Below the pieces are notes generated by a model. It did not search any database and was not told the DNA's origin. It saw nothing but the letters and a program-made list of their open reading frames with translations. A stretch of 64,000 nt of DNA from Colletes latitarsis. Lineage: Eukaryota > Arthropoda > Insecta > Hymenoptera > Colletidae. Numbering within the stretch: the stretch's first letter is position 1; the number at the start of each line of letters is the position of its first letter. Positions 34,710 through 47,010 of this stretch are shown one piece after another. Position numbers and translations under genes: made by a program. The DNA lies in the NCBI RefSeq assembly GCF_051014445.1, contig NC_135144.1, forward strand, positions 1,550,001 to 1,614,000. The letters are read 5' to 3'.

Positions 34710-36587
34710 TGTTAAAGTACTAAGGGACTTTAACGTGGATCCGGATGAGGGGATAGACAGGTAGAGAAACAGTTACAACTTTTACAAAAAAAGTTAAATT
34801 TATTTTACAAAATATAATTTCTTACAAAACTAAAATGTGAAAATAAATATAAAGGAAAACAAAAATTGCGGAAAACACGGCTCACTTTTCCGGCCGGTCT
34901 CCTCTTTTCTTTCTCCTAATTCATTTACCTTGGTGGAGGCCTTCTGTAACACAATTGTACAGCAAAGTATGAATATTTTGCGGACAGCTTACACGTTAAC
35001 GCGCGCGTCAGCTGCTTATCTCGCGCTCCAGCGACAGTCTAGTGTGTTTGGAGGGGAGAGCTGGCTGGCAATTTAGCGCTCTAACCAGTGGACTGTATAT
35101 TCTTTCTGGTCGATGAGATTCGTTTCTTACGATCTCACCAACGTGCATAACCGGGTAGATGAAGATCTCCTCCTATCTACCGGGTTCGCTCTCGCAATGC
35201 CACGGACGGGAAACCAAATGGAGGTTGTAAGGCTCCAAGAGGCTATATCCCGCAAGCACGCTCACCGTGCGAGTGGCGTCTGGACACCACCTACGCAAGA
35301 GGACGTCTTGTCCTGGTTCGGCTCCCTCGTCAGCTGCTCCTCAGGAGCGACCTGCGGCCTGCCTACGCAGCTGCCTAGCCAGCGATTCCTTTCAACCAGG
35401 AATGCCCGACAGCCAGCCGTAGCGACCTCGACGGCGGCTCCTATAGTCCGAGGAACTGGCCTGCGGCTCGCCAGATTAGGATGAAATTCCCCTGCTAACC
35501 TATCCACCCTACTTTTACAGCCCAGTGTGGTCGACTCACAGCTGGTAGTAGGTGTAGAGGTGGGAGGAAGGCTCTTCGAACCCTTTGCTCCACCGTACGC
35601 TTAGGTTCTACTTATTGTCCCCTCACGACGGTATATTGGAACGGGTTCTCAGAAGCCCGATGCACGGAGAGCACCACGAGGTGATATCCTTCCTGAATAT
35701 CTACCTTCCGGTTGCTCCTACGCCGTATAGCTCCAGACTGGTCGGTGAAACTTTCCACCCCACCGGTCGGTGTACTCTCTACGGTACACAGGACGAGTGG
35801 CTTCAGTGGGTTTCGTACGACTTCTACAAACGGTGAACTACCACCAGGCGATACTAGTATATCAGTATCAGCCTTCCAGTAGCTCTAACCGGATAATTGG
35901 AAGAAGACTCAAGGCGATCGACACCGAGTCTCCAACGTCGCAGTCGCATCCACGACCGGCAACGTTCAATCACACTCCTGCGTCTACGATCGCTTCACAC
36001 CCGGCGTGCCGTGCGATCGCTACAACAACAGGCAGATTGTCCTATCTCTGGGAAAATCTCAAGTCACGATGACGAGATTTTCCACTAAATTATTATCGCT
36101 GTCCACTTGCTGTTTCTATTTAAGAGCGAGATTAGCTCACACTCTTCTGAGCTTCGATTGAAAACCGGAGCGAGATCGTAAATAGGTCTGCTCTGGATCA
36201 CCGACGGCTCAGTACTGAAGCGTGACGATCTGCAAGCAGCCACTGCCCCGGCTGGCTCCGTCGCGCAGGCGCAGTACTGGTTAGCGACGCATCGCGCTGC
36301 TGGGCCCCGGGCAGCTCCTCGCTGCGTGGCCACGGCGCGGCGCTGCCGCGTTTCGTCTATCGACCTTTCTTGGATAGATTTCGTTTCTCTCTCTTTCTCG
36401 TCGCTAGCAACACAATTCCTAGAATTTCTCTCAAAACTCGAGAATTCCCGTGAAGCTAACTGGAAAAAACACGTAAATAGCCGCGGTATACAAAACTGAA
36501 CGATGGAAAATTTCCACGTCAGGAATACGTCAGATACGGGCATCGCGGCCGAGTTTCTCCGTCTCGGACTCACGCGATATTTAAACA
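34710..36587 (-). mobile_element. Putative solo LTR 2, inverted (1,878 bp)
   Basis: Reverse-complement relative of LTR 1 along its length, starting TGTTTAAATA on the minus strand and ending TTTAACA at 34,710, with AATAAA-type signals near its 3' end. The outermost ~56 bp differ from LTR 1 at only two positions, but internal stretches show substitutions and indels, so the two are diverged family members and not a recent duplication. Together they form a ~3.77-kb imperfect palindrome with tail-to-tail orientation. Confidence 0.6.
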
Positions 36588-37131
36588 ATATCCAAAGATA
36601 TAGTATAAGCTAGAAAATTCAGATTATTCAAGTTACTTCTATCACTGGTCAAATTTTTTATGAAATTCTATGCTAATTCATGCTCCTTAAAATATAACTA
36701 TAATCTACTGGGACTTTTAGTTAACTTATGTTTTAATAAATCAATACTCAAAGTATCTATAATTAATATTAAAATCAAATAAGAGTAGTCGAAATAGTAT
36801 TAATATTATCTTTTGTTAATAATATCAGTCTCTGATATTTAAATTTTATTAAATATTTTAAATCTGTTATCACCTTGTTCAAATAATTTATTACTAGTTT
36901 TGATAATATATTTCGGGATGGATTTTTTAAGAATGATAGCAATTCAGTTGTGTATTTTTATGAGGAACAAAGGGTTATTAATATACAATCAACATGTATA
37001 TAATTCCTTAACTTGCCCATTTAGGGGTAACACGTTATGCATAAATAGAGATTTATATACTTGTATAATACCCACACTAAAATCATGTAAATATCTAAAT
37101 CATTTTTAAATCTATGATTTGGCAAATTTTG

Positions 37132-37137
<6 letters not shown>
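36588..37137. repeat. Diverged macrosatellite remnant (unit positions 3,779-4,314)
   Basis: Collinear with unit sequence, but with roughly twenty substitutions plus several indels in ~550 bp, including a ~27-bp insertion near 37,025. The four units to the left show no such differences. It ends at the target site of the second LINE. Confidence 0.93.
37124..37137. repeat. Target-site duplication of LINE 2, left copy
   Basis: The sequence aaattttggggact, repeated at 39,392-39,405, is a perfect 14-bp duplication (15 if one ambiguous T is counted). The unit sequence at this place (4,301-4,314) differs by one base. Confidence 0.93.
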
Positions 37138-37162
<25 letters not shown>

Positions 37163-37678
37163 GTCGTGGGGAAAATCTTCGAAAGACTCCCTCCCACCTC
37201 CTTGGGGAGAGGTGGGAGGGGTGTGTGGGATTCCCCGCGCCCGTACAACGACAGGCGCGGGACCTACCCACTAAAAACCCCACGGTGACCCTTCGGCACG
37301 CTTTGGGAGGATACCGGGAATCGCTCGAAGCATTCTTCCGGTATCCTCCCCGTGCCCGCGCTTTCGCGCCCATCCCCCGGGGGGACAATCGGTCCCCCCA
37401 GTAGACACACTGCCTCATAGCGGCGGGGCGGGGCCACTCCATCCCGCCGCTATCCGTCCCGGGGCCGCGTTTAGTGGCGGCTGCGAGCCCCAACTCGCAA
37501 CCGCCCGCGACCCCGTTTCCAGCCCTCGGCGGCCGGGCGTTCATGGCCGCACCAGACCGCCGAGGGTGCCTCCCCTTGCGTCGGACCGGTAGGGGGAGGC
37601 ACTCCTACCCCCAACCGGTCCGACCCGGCGCCGCCTGGCGGGAGGAGGGTCCCCTCAGGACCCCCCTCCCAGCCTAGG
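37163..37678 (-). other. LINE 2 3' untranslated region with hairpin
   Basis: Nearly base-for-base the same as the LINE 1 3' UTR, including the 12-bp stem and 8-nt loop at 37,189-37,220. Only a few substitutions separate the two. Confidence 0.85.
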
Positions 37679-39391
37679 TCATCCGCCACGCCGAGGCGGC
37701 CGCCCGCGACGCCTCGCGACCGGGCGACGACCTCGGGCCACCGCACGAGCGCGAGCTTCAGCGCGCCGCTGAAGCTCGCGCTCCCTCCCCGCGGCCTCCT
37801 TCTGCAACATTACGTTCTCGCAGAAGGAGGCCACGGCCCTCCACTTCTCCTCGCTGCCGAGCATGGCGCGCACCACGCCCGGCAGCGAGACATCCCGCCC
37901 GACAACGCCGACCAGGACACGGCGCTCCCCCTCCCACGCGGGGCATACCTCCAGGGTATGATCCGCCGTGTCCTGCTCAGCGTCGCAGTGGCAGCAACGC
38001 GCCGTCGGCTCCTTCCCTATCCGGCACAGGTATCTTCCGAAGCTGCCATGCCCGGAAAATACCTGTGCCAGCCGGTAGGTGAGGCTGCCATGGCCTCTGT
38101 CCAGCCACTCCTTCAGGAGCGGCCGAACAGCCCCGACAGTCCGGTGCCCCGCGGTTGGCAGAGCCAGCCGCTCCTGCCACGCGAGCAACACGGACTGCCG
38201 GGCCTGGCGCTTCAAATCGCCCCAAGCAGGTTCCTGCCCGCCCGGGACCGCCCCCACCCCCGCGCGACGGTCGACGCGGTGCCGGTACATCACCGCGTGC
38301 GACCGCGCGAGCAGGTCCATGGGCGGCATCCCCGCTAGAACCGTCGCCGCCTCATGTGACATGGTCCGATACCCGCGGTCGACCCTGAGCGCCATGCGCC
38401 TCTGCACCCGACGCAGCATAGTCATGCTGCGCCGGGAGGCAGCCAGGTCGTCCGCCCAGACGGGGGCCCCGTATAGGGCCACCGACTGGACCATTGCCAC
38501 ATAGAGGCGACGAACTCGGCCCGCCGGGCCCCCCAGGTTGGGCAGGATCCGGCCCAGAGCCGCAACCATCCTTTCCAACCGGGGGACCAGGCAGCGGAAA
38601 TGCTTCTCGAAACGCCAGTGGCTATCGAGGATCAGCCCCAGATACCTGATCTGGGGCTTCACCTCGATGTCAGCCCCACCCATCCGAATCAGAGGGGGTG
38701 GCGGATCCTGCCGAGGTGAATGAAACGCAATCACCTCAGTCTTATGGACCGCCACCGTCATCCCCATCCCCCTGATCCGGTCGACGACGCGTTGCGACCC
38801 CTCCTCCGCGCGACGCATGGCCCTCCCCCAGTGCGCCCCGACGGCCAGCACCAGTGTGTCATCCGCATAACACACCGTGCTGACGCCGTCGGGGAGGCCG
38901 GCCCGCAACACCGAGTCGTACGCGATGTTCCACAGGAGTGGCCCGAGGACCGACCCCTGCGGAACACCGCAGTACACCTCCCTCCGCATATCACCATCCC
39001 GGCCCGGATACTCGATCCACCTGCCGCGGAGATAATCCCCGACGACCGCCCTGAGACAAGGGGGGACTCGATGATATTCGAGCCCCCTCCTTATCTCTTC
39101 CCAGGGGAGGGTGTTAAAGGCATTGGCAATATCCAAGGATATTGCCAATGCCACCCCTCCCCGGGAGACGGCCGCCTCCGAGAGGGCCCTCACACGACCT
39201 ATCGCGTCGATAGTCGATCGGCCCCCCCGGAAACCGAACTGGCAGTCGGCCAGACCGGGATCACCCCGCGACAGGTGCTCGACGAGGCGGGCAGCAATCA
39301 CACGCTCGAAGAGCTTGCCCACCTCGTCGAGGAGACAAATGGGCCGGTATGCGGAGGGAGACTCCGCGGGCCGACCCTCCTTCCGGAGGAG
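37679..39391 (-). pseudogene. LINE ORF2 fragment (residues 491-1,060 equivalent)
   Basis: Uninterrupted frame retaining the reverse-transcriptase core with YADD and the C-terminal CX2CX8HX4C knuckle. It differs from LINE 1 ORF2 at about seven residues in 570. It has no start codon of its own; the frame runs by chance into the flanking target DNA, where an ATG at 39,422-39,424 would add eleven unrelated residues. Without endonuclease and promoter it should be inactive. Confidence 0.93.
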
Positions 39392-39441
39392 AAATTTTGG
39401 GGACTTGGAACTTAATTCATCCATTATCTTACAGTTTTATC
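39392..39441. repeat. Last macrosatellite remnant and junction with the satellite
   Basis: The right copy of the LINE 2 target duplication is followed by unit sequence to unit position 4,350, then an abrupt switch to 176-bp satellite at about 39,442. The final unit bases carry a small change (atccattatc versus atcttttatc). The first satellite monomer opens with a short local duplication (gccaacacgtg / gccaacacgta). Confidence 0.85.
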
Positions 39442-42400
39442 GCCAACACGTGGCCAACACGTATGCGAACAAGGCAAAATCATGAGCCAGATGATGGCAT
39501 AACCCAGACCTTACCCAGACCTAACCGGTGTTATCCTCTAAAATATTGATCGAATCCAAGTTTAATGGACTGTTTCTGTGTGGTACCACATTACTACGTG
39601 ATTCAAACCCGATAAAACCCAGGATCTGGCCAACAACCATGCGAAGAAGGCAAAATCATGAGCCAGATGCGGGCATAACCCAGAGCTAACCCAGACCTAA
39701 CCGGTGTTATCCCCTAAAATGTGGATCGAAACCAGGTTTAATTGACTGTTTCAGTGTGGTACCACATTAGTACGTGATTCAAACCCGAAAAAACCAAGGA
39801 TCTGGCCAACAAGTATGCGAAGATTGCAAAATCATGAGCCAGATGCGGGCATAACCCAGACCTTACCCAGACCTAACCGGTGTTATCCTCTAAAATATTG
39901 ATCGAATCCAAGTTTAATGGACTGTTTTTGTGTGGTACCACATTACTACGAGATTCAAACCCGAAAAAACCCAGGATCTGGCCAACAAGTATGCGAAGAA
40001 GGCAAAATCATGAGCCAGATGCGGGCATAACCCAGACCTAACCCAGACCTAACCGGTGTTACCGACTAAAATATTGGTCGGAACCAGTTTTAATTGTCTG
40101 TTTCAGTGAGGTGTCACATTACTACGTGTTTCAAACCAGAGGAAACCAAGGATCTGGCCAACAAGAATGCGGAAAAGGCAAAATCATGAGCCAGATGGGG
40201 GCATAACCCAGACCTAACCCAGACCTAACCTGTGTTATCCTCTAAAATATTGATCGAAACCAGGTTTAATTGCCTGTTACTGTGTGGTACCACATTACTA
40301 CGTTATTCAAACCCGGAAATTCCCAGGATCTGACCAACAAGTATGCGAAGAAGGCAAAATCATGAGCCAGATGTGGGCATAACCCAGACCTAACCCAGAC
40401 CTAACCGGTGTTACCGACTAAAATACTGACCGAATCCAGGTTTAATTGTCTGTTACTGTGTGGTACCACATTACTACGTTATTCAAACCCGGAAATTCCC
40501 AGGATCTGGCCAACAAGTATGCGAAGAAGGCCAAATCATGAGCCAGATGCGGGCATAACCCAGACCTAACCCAGACCTAACCGGTGTTATCCTACAAAAT
40601 ATTGATCGAATCCAGGTTTAATTGACTGTTACTGTGTGGTACCACATTACTACGTGATACAAACCCGAAAATTCCCAGGATCTGGCCAATAACTATGCGA
40701 AGAAGGCAAAATCATGAGCCAGATGCGGGCATAACCCAGACCTAACCCAGACCTAACCAGTGTTATCCTTTAAAATGTGGATCGAAACCAGGTTTAATTG
40801 ACTGTTTCAATGTGGTACCACATTACTACGTGATTCAATCCCGAAAAAACCCAGGATCTGGCCAACAAGTTTGCGAAGAAAGCAAAATCATGAGCCAGAT
40901 GCGGGCATAACCCAGACCTAACCCAGACCTAACCGGTGTTACCGACTAAAATATTGGTCGGAACCAGGTTTAATTGTCTGTTTCAGTGAGGTGTCACATT
41001 ACTACGTGTTTCAAACCAGAGGTAACCAAGGATCTGGCCAACAAGAATGCGGAAAAGGGAAAATCATGAGCCAGATGGGGGCATAACCCAGACCTAACCC
41101 AGACCTAACCGGTTTTATCCTCTAAAATATTGATCGAAACCAGGTTTAATTGTCTGTTTCATTGTGGTACCACATAACTACGTGATTGAAACCAGAGAAA
41201 ACCAAGGATCCGGCCAACAAGAATGCGGAAAAGGCAAAATTATGCGACAGATGCTGGCATAACCCAGACCTAACCCAGACCTAACCGGTTTTATCCTCTA
41301 AAATATTGATCGAAACCAAGTTTAATCGACTGTTTCAGTGTGGTACCACATTACTACGTGATTCAAATCCAAAAAAACCCAGGATCTGGCCAACAACTAT
41401 GCGAGGAAGGCAAAATCATGAGCCAGATGCGGGCATAGCCCAGACCTAACCCAGACCTAACCGGTTTTATCCTCTAGAATGTGGATCGAAACCAGGATTA
41501 ATTGACTGTTTCAATGTGGTACCACATTACTACGTGATTCAAATCCAAAAAAACCCAGGATCTGCCCAACAACTATGCGAGGAAGGCAAAATCATGAGCC
41601 TGATGTGGGCATAACCCAGACCTAACCCAGACCTAACCGGTTTTATCCTCTAAAATATTGATCGAAACCAGGTTTAATTGACTGTTTCAATGTGGTACCA
41701 CATTACTACGTGATTCAAACCCGAAAAAACCCAGGATCTGGCCAACAAGTTTGCGAAGAAAGCAAAATCACGAGCCAAATGTGGGCATAACCCAGACCTA
41801 ACCCAGACCTAACCGGTGTTATCCTCCAAAATATTGATCGAATCCAGGTTTAATTGTCTGTTACTGTGTGGTACCACATTACTACGTGATTCAAACCCGA
41901 AAAAACCCAGGATCTGGCCAACAAGTTTGCGAAGAAAGCAAAATCATGAGCCAGATGCGGGCATAACCCAGACCTAACCAAGACCAAACCGGTGTTACCG
42001 ACTAAAATATTGGTTGGAACCAGGTTTAATTGTCTGTTTCATTGTGGTACCACATAACTACGTGATTGAAACCAGAGAAAACCAAGGATCCGGCCAACAA
42101 GAATGCGGAAAATGCAAAATCATGCGTCAGATGCTGGCATAACCCAAACCTAACCCAGACCTAACCGGTTTTATCCTCTAAAATATTGATCGAAACCAAG
42201 TTTAATCGACTGTTTCAGTGTGGTACCACATTACTACGTTATTCAAATCCAAAAAAGCCCAGGATCTGGCCAACAACTATGCGAGGAAGGCAAAATCATG
42301 AGCCAGATGCGCGCATAGCCCAGACCTAACCCAGACGTAACCAGTGTTATCCTTTAAAATGTGGATCGAAACCAGGTTTAATTGATTGTTTCAATGTGGT

Positions 42401-45126
42401 ACCACATTACTACGTGATTCAAATCCAAAAAAACCCAGGATCTGGCCAACAAGTATGCGAAGAAGGCAAAATCATGAGCCAGATGCGGGCATAACCCAGA
42501 CCTAACCCAGACCTAACCGGTGTTATCCTCTAAAATATTGATCGAAACCAAGTTTAATGGACTGTTTCAGTGTGGTACCACATTACTACGTGTTTCAAAC
42601 CAGAGAAAACCAAGGATCTGGCCAACAAGAATGCGGAAAAGGCAAAATCATGAGTCAGATGCTGGCATAACCCAGACCTAACCCAGACCTAACCGGTGTT
42701 ATACTCTAAAATATTGATCGAATCCAAGTATAACGGACTGTTTCTGTGTGGTACCACATTACTGCGTGGTTCAAACCCGAAAAAACCCAGGATCTGGCCA
42801 ACAAGTTTGCGAAGAAGGCAAAATCATGAGCCAGATGCGGGCATAACCCAGACCTAACCCAGACCTAACCGGTGTTACCGACTAAAATACTGACCGAATC
42901 CAGGTTTAATTGACTGTTACTGTGTGGTACCACATTACTATGTGATACAAACCTGAAAATTCCCAGGATCTGGCCAACAACTATGCGAAGAAGGCAAAAT
43001 CATGAGCCAGATGCGGGCATAACCCAGACCTAACCCAGACCTAACCGGTGTTACCGACTAAAATACTGACCGAATCCAGGTTTAATTGACTGTTACTGTG
43101 TGGTACCACATTACTATGTGATACAAACCTGAAAATTCCCAGGATCTGGCCAACAACTATGCGAAGAAGGCAAAATCATGAGCCAGATGCGGGCATAACC
43201 CACACCTAACCCAGACCTAACCAGTGTTATCCTCTAAAATATTGATCGAAACCAGGTTTAATTGTCTGTTTCATAGTGGTACCACATTACTACGTGATTG
43301 AAACCAGAGAAAACCAAGGATCTGGCCAACAAGTATGCGAAGAAGGCAAAATCATGAGCCAGATGCGGGCATAACCCAGACCTAACCCAGACCTAACCGG
43401 TGTTATCCTCCAAAATATTGATCAAATCCAGGTTTAATTGACTGTTACTGTGTGGTACCACATTACTACGTTATTCAAATCCAAATTAACCCAGGATCTG
43501 GCCAACAACTATGCGAGGAAGGCAAAATCATGAGCCTGATGTGGGCATAACCCAGACCAATCCCAGACCTAACCGGTTTTATCCTCTAAAATATTGATCG
43601 AAACCAGGTTTAATTGACTGTTTCAACGTGGTACCACATTACTACGTGATTCAAACCCGAAAAAACCCAGGATCTGGCCAACAAGTATGCGAAGAAGGCA
43701 AAATCATTTGCCAGATGCGGGCATAACCCAGACCTAACCCAGACTTAACCGGTTTTATCCTCCAAAATGTGGATCGAAACCAGGATTAATTGACTGTTTC
43801 AATGTGGTACCACATTACTACGTGATTCAAACCAGAGAAAACCAAGGATCTGTCCAACAAGTGTTCGAAGAAGGCAAAATCATGGGCCAGATGCGGGCAT
43901 AAACCAGACCTAACCCAGACCTAACCGGTGAAACCGACCAAAATACTGACCGAATCCAGGTTTAATTGACTGTTACTGTGTGGTACCACATTACTACGTT
44001 ATTCAAACCCGGAAATTCCCAGGATCTGACCAACAGGTATGCGAAGAAGGCAAAATCATGAGCCAGATGCGGGCATAACCCAGACCTAACCCAGACCTAA
44101 CCGGTGTTATCCTCTAAAATATTGATCGAAACCAAGTTTAATCGACAGTTTCAGTGTGGTACAACATTACTACGTGATTCAAATCCAAATTAACCCAGGA
44201 TCTGGCCAACAACTATGCGAAGAAGGCAAAATCATGAGCCAGATGCGGGCATAACCCTGACCTAACCCAGACCTAACCGGTGTTATCCTCCGAAATATTG
44301 ATCGAATCCAGGTTTAATTGACTGTTACTGTGTGGTACCACATTACTACGTGATACAAACCCGAAAATTCCCAGGATCTGGCCAATAACTATGCGAAGAA
44401 GGCAAAATCATGAGCCAGATGCGGGCATAACCCAGACCTAACCCAGACCTAACCAGTGTTATCCTTTAAAATGTGGATCGAAACCAGGTTTAATTGACTG
44501 TTTCAATGTGGTACCACATTACTACGTGATTCAATCCCGAAAAAACCCAGGATCTGGCCAACAAGTTTGCGAAGAAAGCAAAATCATGAGCCAGATGCGG
44601 GCATAACCCAGACCTAACCCAGACCTAACCGGTGTTACCGACTAAAATATTGGTCGGAACCAGGTTTAATTGTCTGTTTCAGTGAGGTGTCACATTACTA
44701 CGTGTTTCAAACCAGAGAAAACCAAGGATCTGGCCAACAAGAATGCGGAAAAGGCAAAATCATGAGTCAGATGCTGGCATAACCCAGACCTAACCCAGAC
44801 CTAACCGCTGTTATACTCTAAAATATTGATCGAATCCAAGTTTAACGGACTGTTTCTGTGTGGTACCACATTACTGCGTGGTTCAAACCCGAAAAAACCC
44901 AGGATCTGGCCAACAAGAATGCGGAAAAGGCAAAGTCATGAGCCAGATGCGGGCATAACCCAGACCTAACCCAGACCTAACCAGTGTTATCCTTTAAAAT
45001 GTGGATCGAAACCAGGTTTAATTGACTGTTTCAATGTGGTACCACATTACTACGTGATTCAAACCCGAAAAAACCCAGGATCTGGCCAACAAGTTTGCGA
45101 AGAAAGCAAAATCATGAGCCAAATGT

Positions 45127-45350
45127 GGGCATAACCCAGACCTAACCCAGACCTAACCGGTGTTACCGACTAAAATATTGGTCGGAACCAGGTTTAATTG
45201 TCTGTTTCAGTGAGGTGTCACATTACTACGTGTTTCAAACCAGAGAAAACCAAGGATCTGGCCAACAAGAATGCGGAAAAGGCAAAATCATGAGTCAGAT
45301 GCTGGCATAACCCAGACCTCACCCAGACCTAACCGGTGTTACCGACTAAA
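45127..45350. repeat. Example of satellite class with shifted dyad (class B)
   Basis: In this class several changes travel together: taccgac...ggtcgg in place of tatcctc...gatcga, gtctgtttc, gtgaggtgtcac in place of tgtggtaccaca, and aagaatgcggaaaagg. The KpnI-type GGTACC core is lost, but a GTGA...TCAC dyad is formed one base to the left. Other members lie near 40,066, 40,938, 44,634, 49,916, 50,448, 50,624, 51,146, 55,550, 59,420 and 59,770. Confidence 0.75.
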
Positions 45351-47010
45351 ATATTGGTCGGAACCAGGTTTAATTGTCTGTTTCATTGTGGTACCACATA
45401 ACAACGTGATTCAAACCCGAAAAAACCCAGGATCTGGCCAACAAGTTTGCGAAGAAGGCAAAATCATGAGCCAGATGCGGGCATAACCCAGACCTAACCC
45501 AGACCTAACCGGTATTATCCTCTAAAATGTGGATGGAAACCAGGATTAATTGACTGTTTCAATGTGGTACCACATTACTACGTGATTCAAATCCAAAAAA
45601 ACCCAGGATCTGGCCAACAACTATGCGAGGAAGGCAAAATCATGAGCCTGATGTGGGCATAACCCAGACCTAACCCAGACCTAACCGGTTTTATCCTCTA
45701 AAATATTGATCGAAACCAGGTTTAATTGTCTGTTTCATTGTGGTACCACATTACTACGTAATTGAAACGAGAGAAAACCAAGGATCCGGCCAACAAGTAT
45801 GCGAAGAAGGCAAAATCATGAGCCAGATGCGGGCATAACCCAGACCTAGCCCAGACCTAACCGGTGTTATCCTCCAAAATATTGATCGAATCCAGGTTTA
45901 ATTGACTGTTACTGTGTGGTACCACATTACTACGTGATACAAACCCGAAAATTCCCAGGATCTGGCCAACAACTATGCGAAGAAGGCAAAATCATGAGCC
46001 AGATGCGGGCGTAACCCAGACCTAACCCAGACCTAACCAGTGTTATCCTTTAAAATGTGGATCGAATCCAGGTTTAATTGACTGTTTCAATGTGGTACCA
46101 CATTACTACGTGATTCAAACCCGAAAAAACCCAGGATCTGGCCAACAAGTTTGCGAAGAAATCAAAATCATGAGCCAGATGCGGGCATAACCCAGACCTA
46201 ACCCAGACCAAACCGGTGTTATCCTCTAAAATATTGATCGAAACCAGGTTTAATTGTCTGTTTCATTGTGGTACCACATTACTACGTGATTGAAACCAGA
46301 GAAAACCAAGGATCCGGCCAACAAGTATGCGAAGAAGGCAAAATCATGAGCCAGATGCGGGCATAACCGAGACCTAACCCAGACCTAACCGGTGTTTAAC
46401 CTCCAAAATATTGATCGAATCCAGGTTTAATTGACTGTTACTGTGTGGTACCACATTACTACGTGATTCAAATCCAAATTAACCCAGGATCTGGCCAACA
46501 ACTATGCGAAGAAGGCAAAATCATGAGCCAGATGCGGGCATAACCCAGACCTAACCCAGACCTAACCGGTGTTATCCTCCGAAATATTGATCGAATCCAG
46601 GTTTAATTGACTGTTACTGTGTGGTACCACATTACTACGTTATTCAAACCCGGAAATTCCCTGGATCTGACCAACAAGTATGCGAAGAAGGCAAAATCAT
46701 GAGCCAGATGCGGGCATAACCCAGACCTAACCCAGACCTAACCGGTTTTATCCTCTAAAATATTGATCGAAACCAGGTTTAATGGTCTGTTTCATTGTGG
46801 TACCACATTTCTACGTGATTGAAACCAGAGAAAACCAAGGATCCGGCCAACAAGTATGCGAAGAAGGCAAAATCATGAGCCAGATGCGGGCATAACCCAG
46901 ACCTAACCCAGACCTAACCGGTGTTATCCTCCAAAATATTGATCGATTCCAGGTTTAATTGTCTGTTTCATTGTCGTACCACATTACTATGTGATTGAAA
47001 CCAGAGAAAA

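Larger units (their letters stand above)
37138..39391 (-). mobile_element. 5'-truncated LINE copy, same family as LINE 1
   Basis: About 2.25 kb: poly(A) (read as T to 37,162), 3' UTR with an intact hairpin (37,189-37,220), and the ORF2 part from residue 491 to the stop. ORF1, the endonuclease and the first reverse-transcriptase motifs are missing. 5' truncation is the usual outcome of incomplete target-primed reverse transcription. Near-identity to LINE 1 and a perfect target duplication show a recent insertion, in the same orientation as LINE 1. Confidence 0.95.

Noticed and set aside
32819..36587. Single foldback DNA transposon with 5-bp target duplication
   Set aside because: The central ATATC and the TG...CA ends of each half are better explained by two separate LTR-like insertions; kept only as an alternative.
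45271..45486. Repeated 71-codon open frames in the satellite (also near 48,264, 50,728, 53,545, 55,833, 58,650 and 59,882)
   Set aside because: They span more than one 176-bp monomer, and the period is not a multiple of three. They recur only because blocks of monomers are duplicated; most monomers have stops in this frame.
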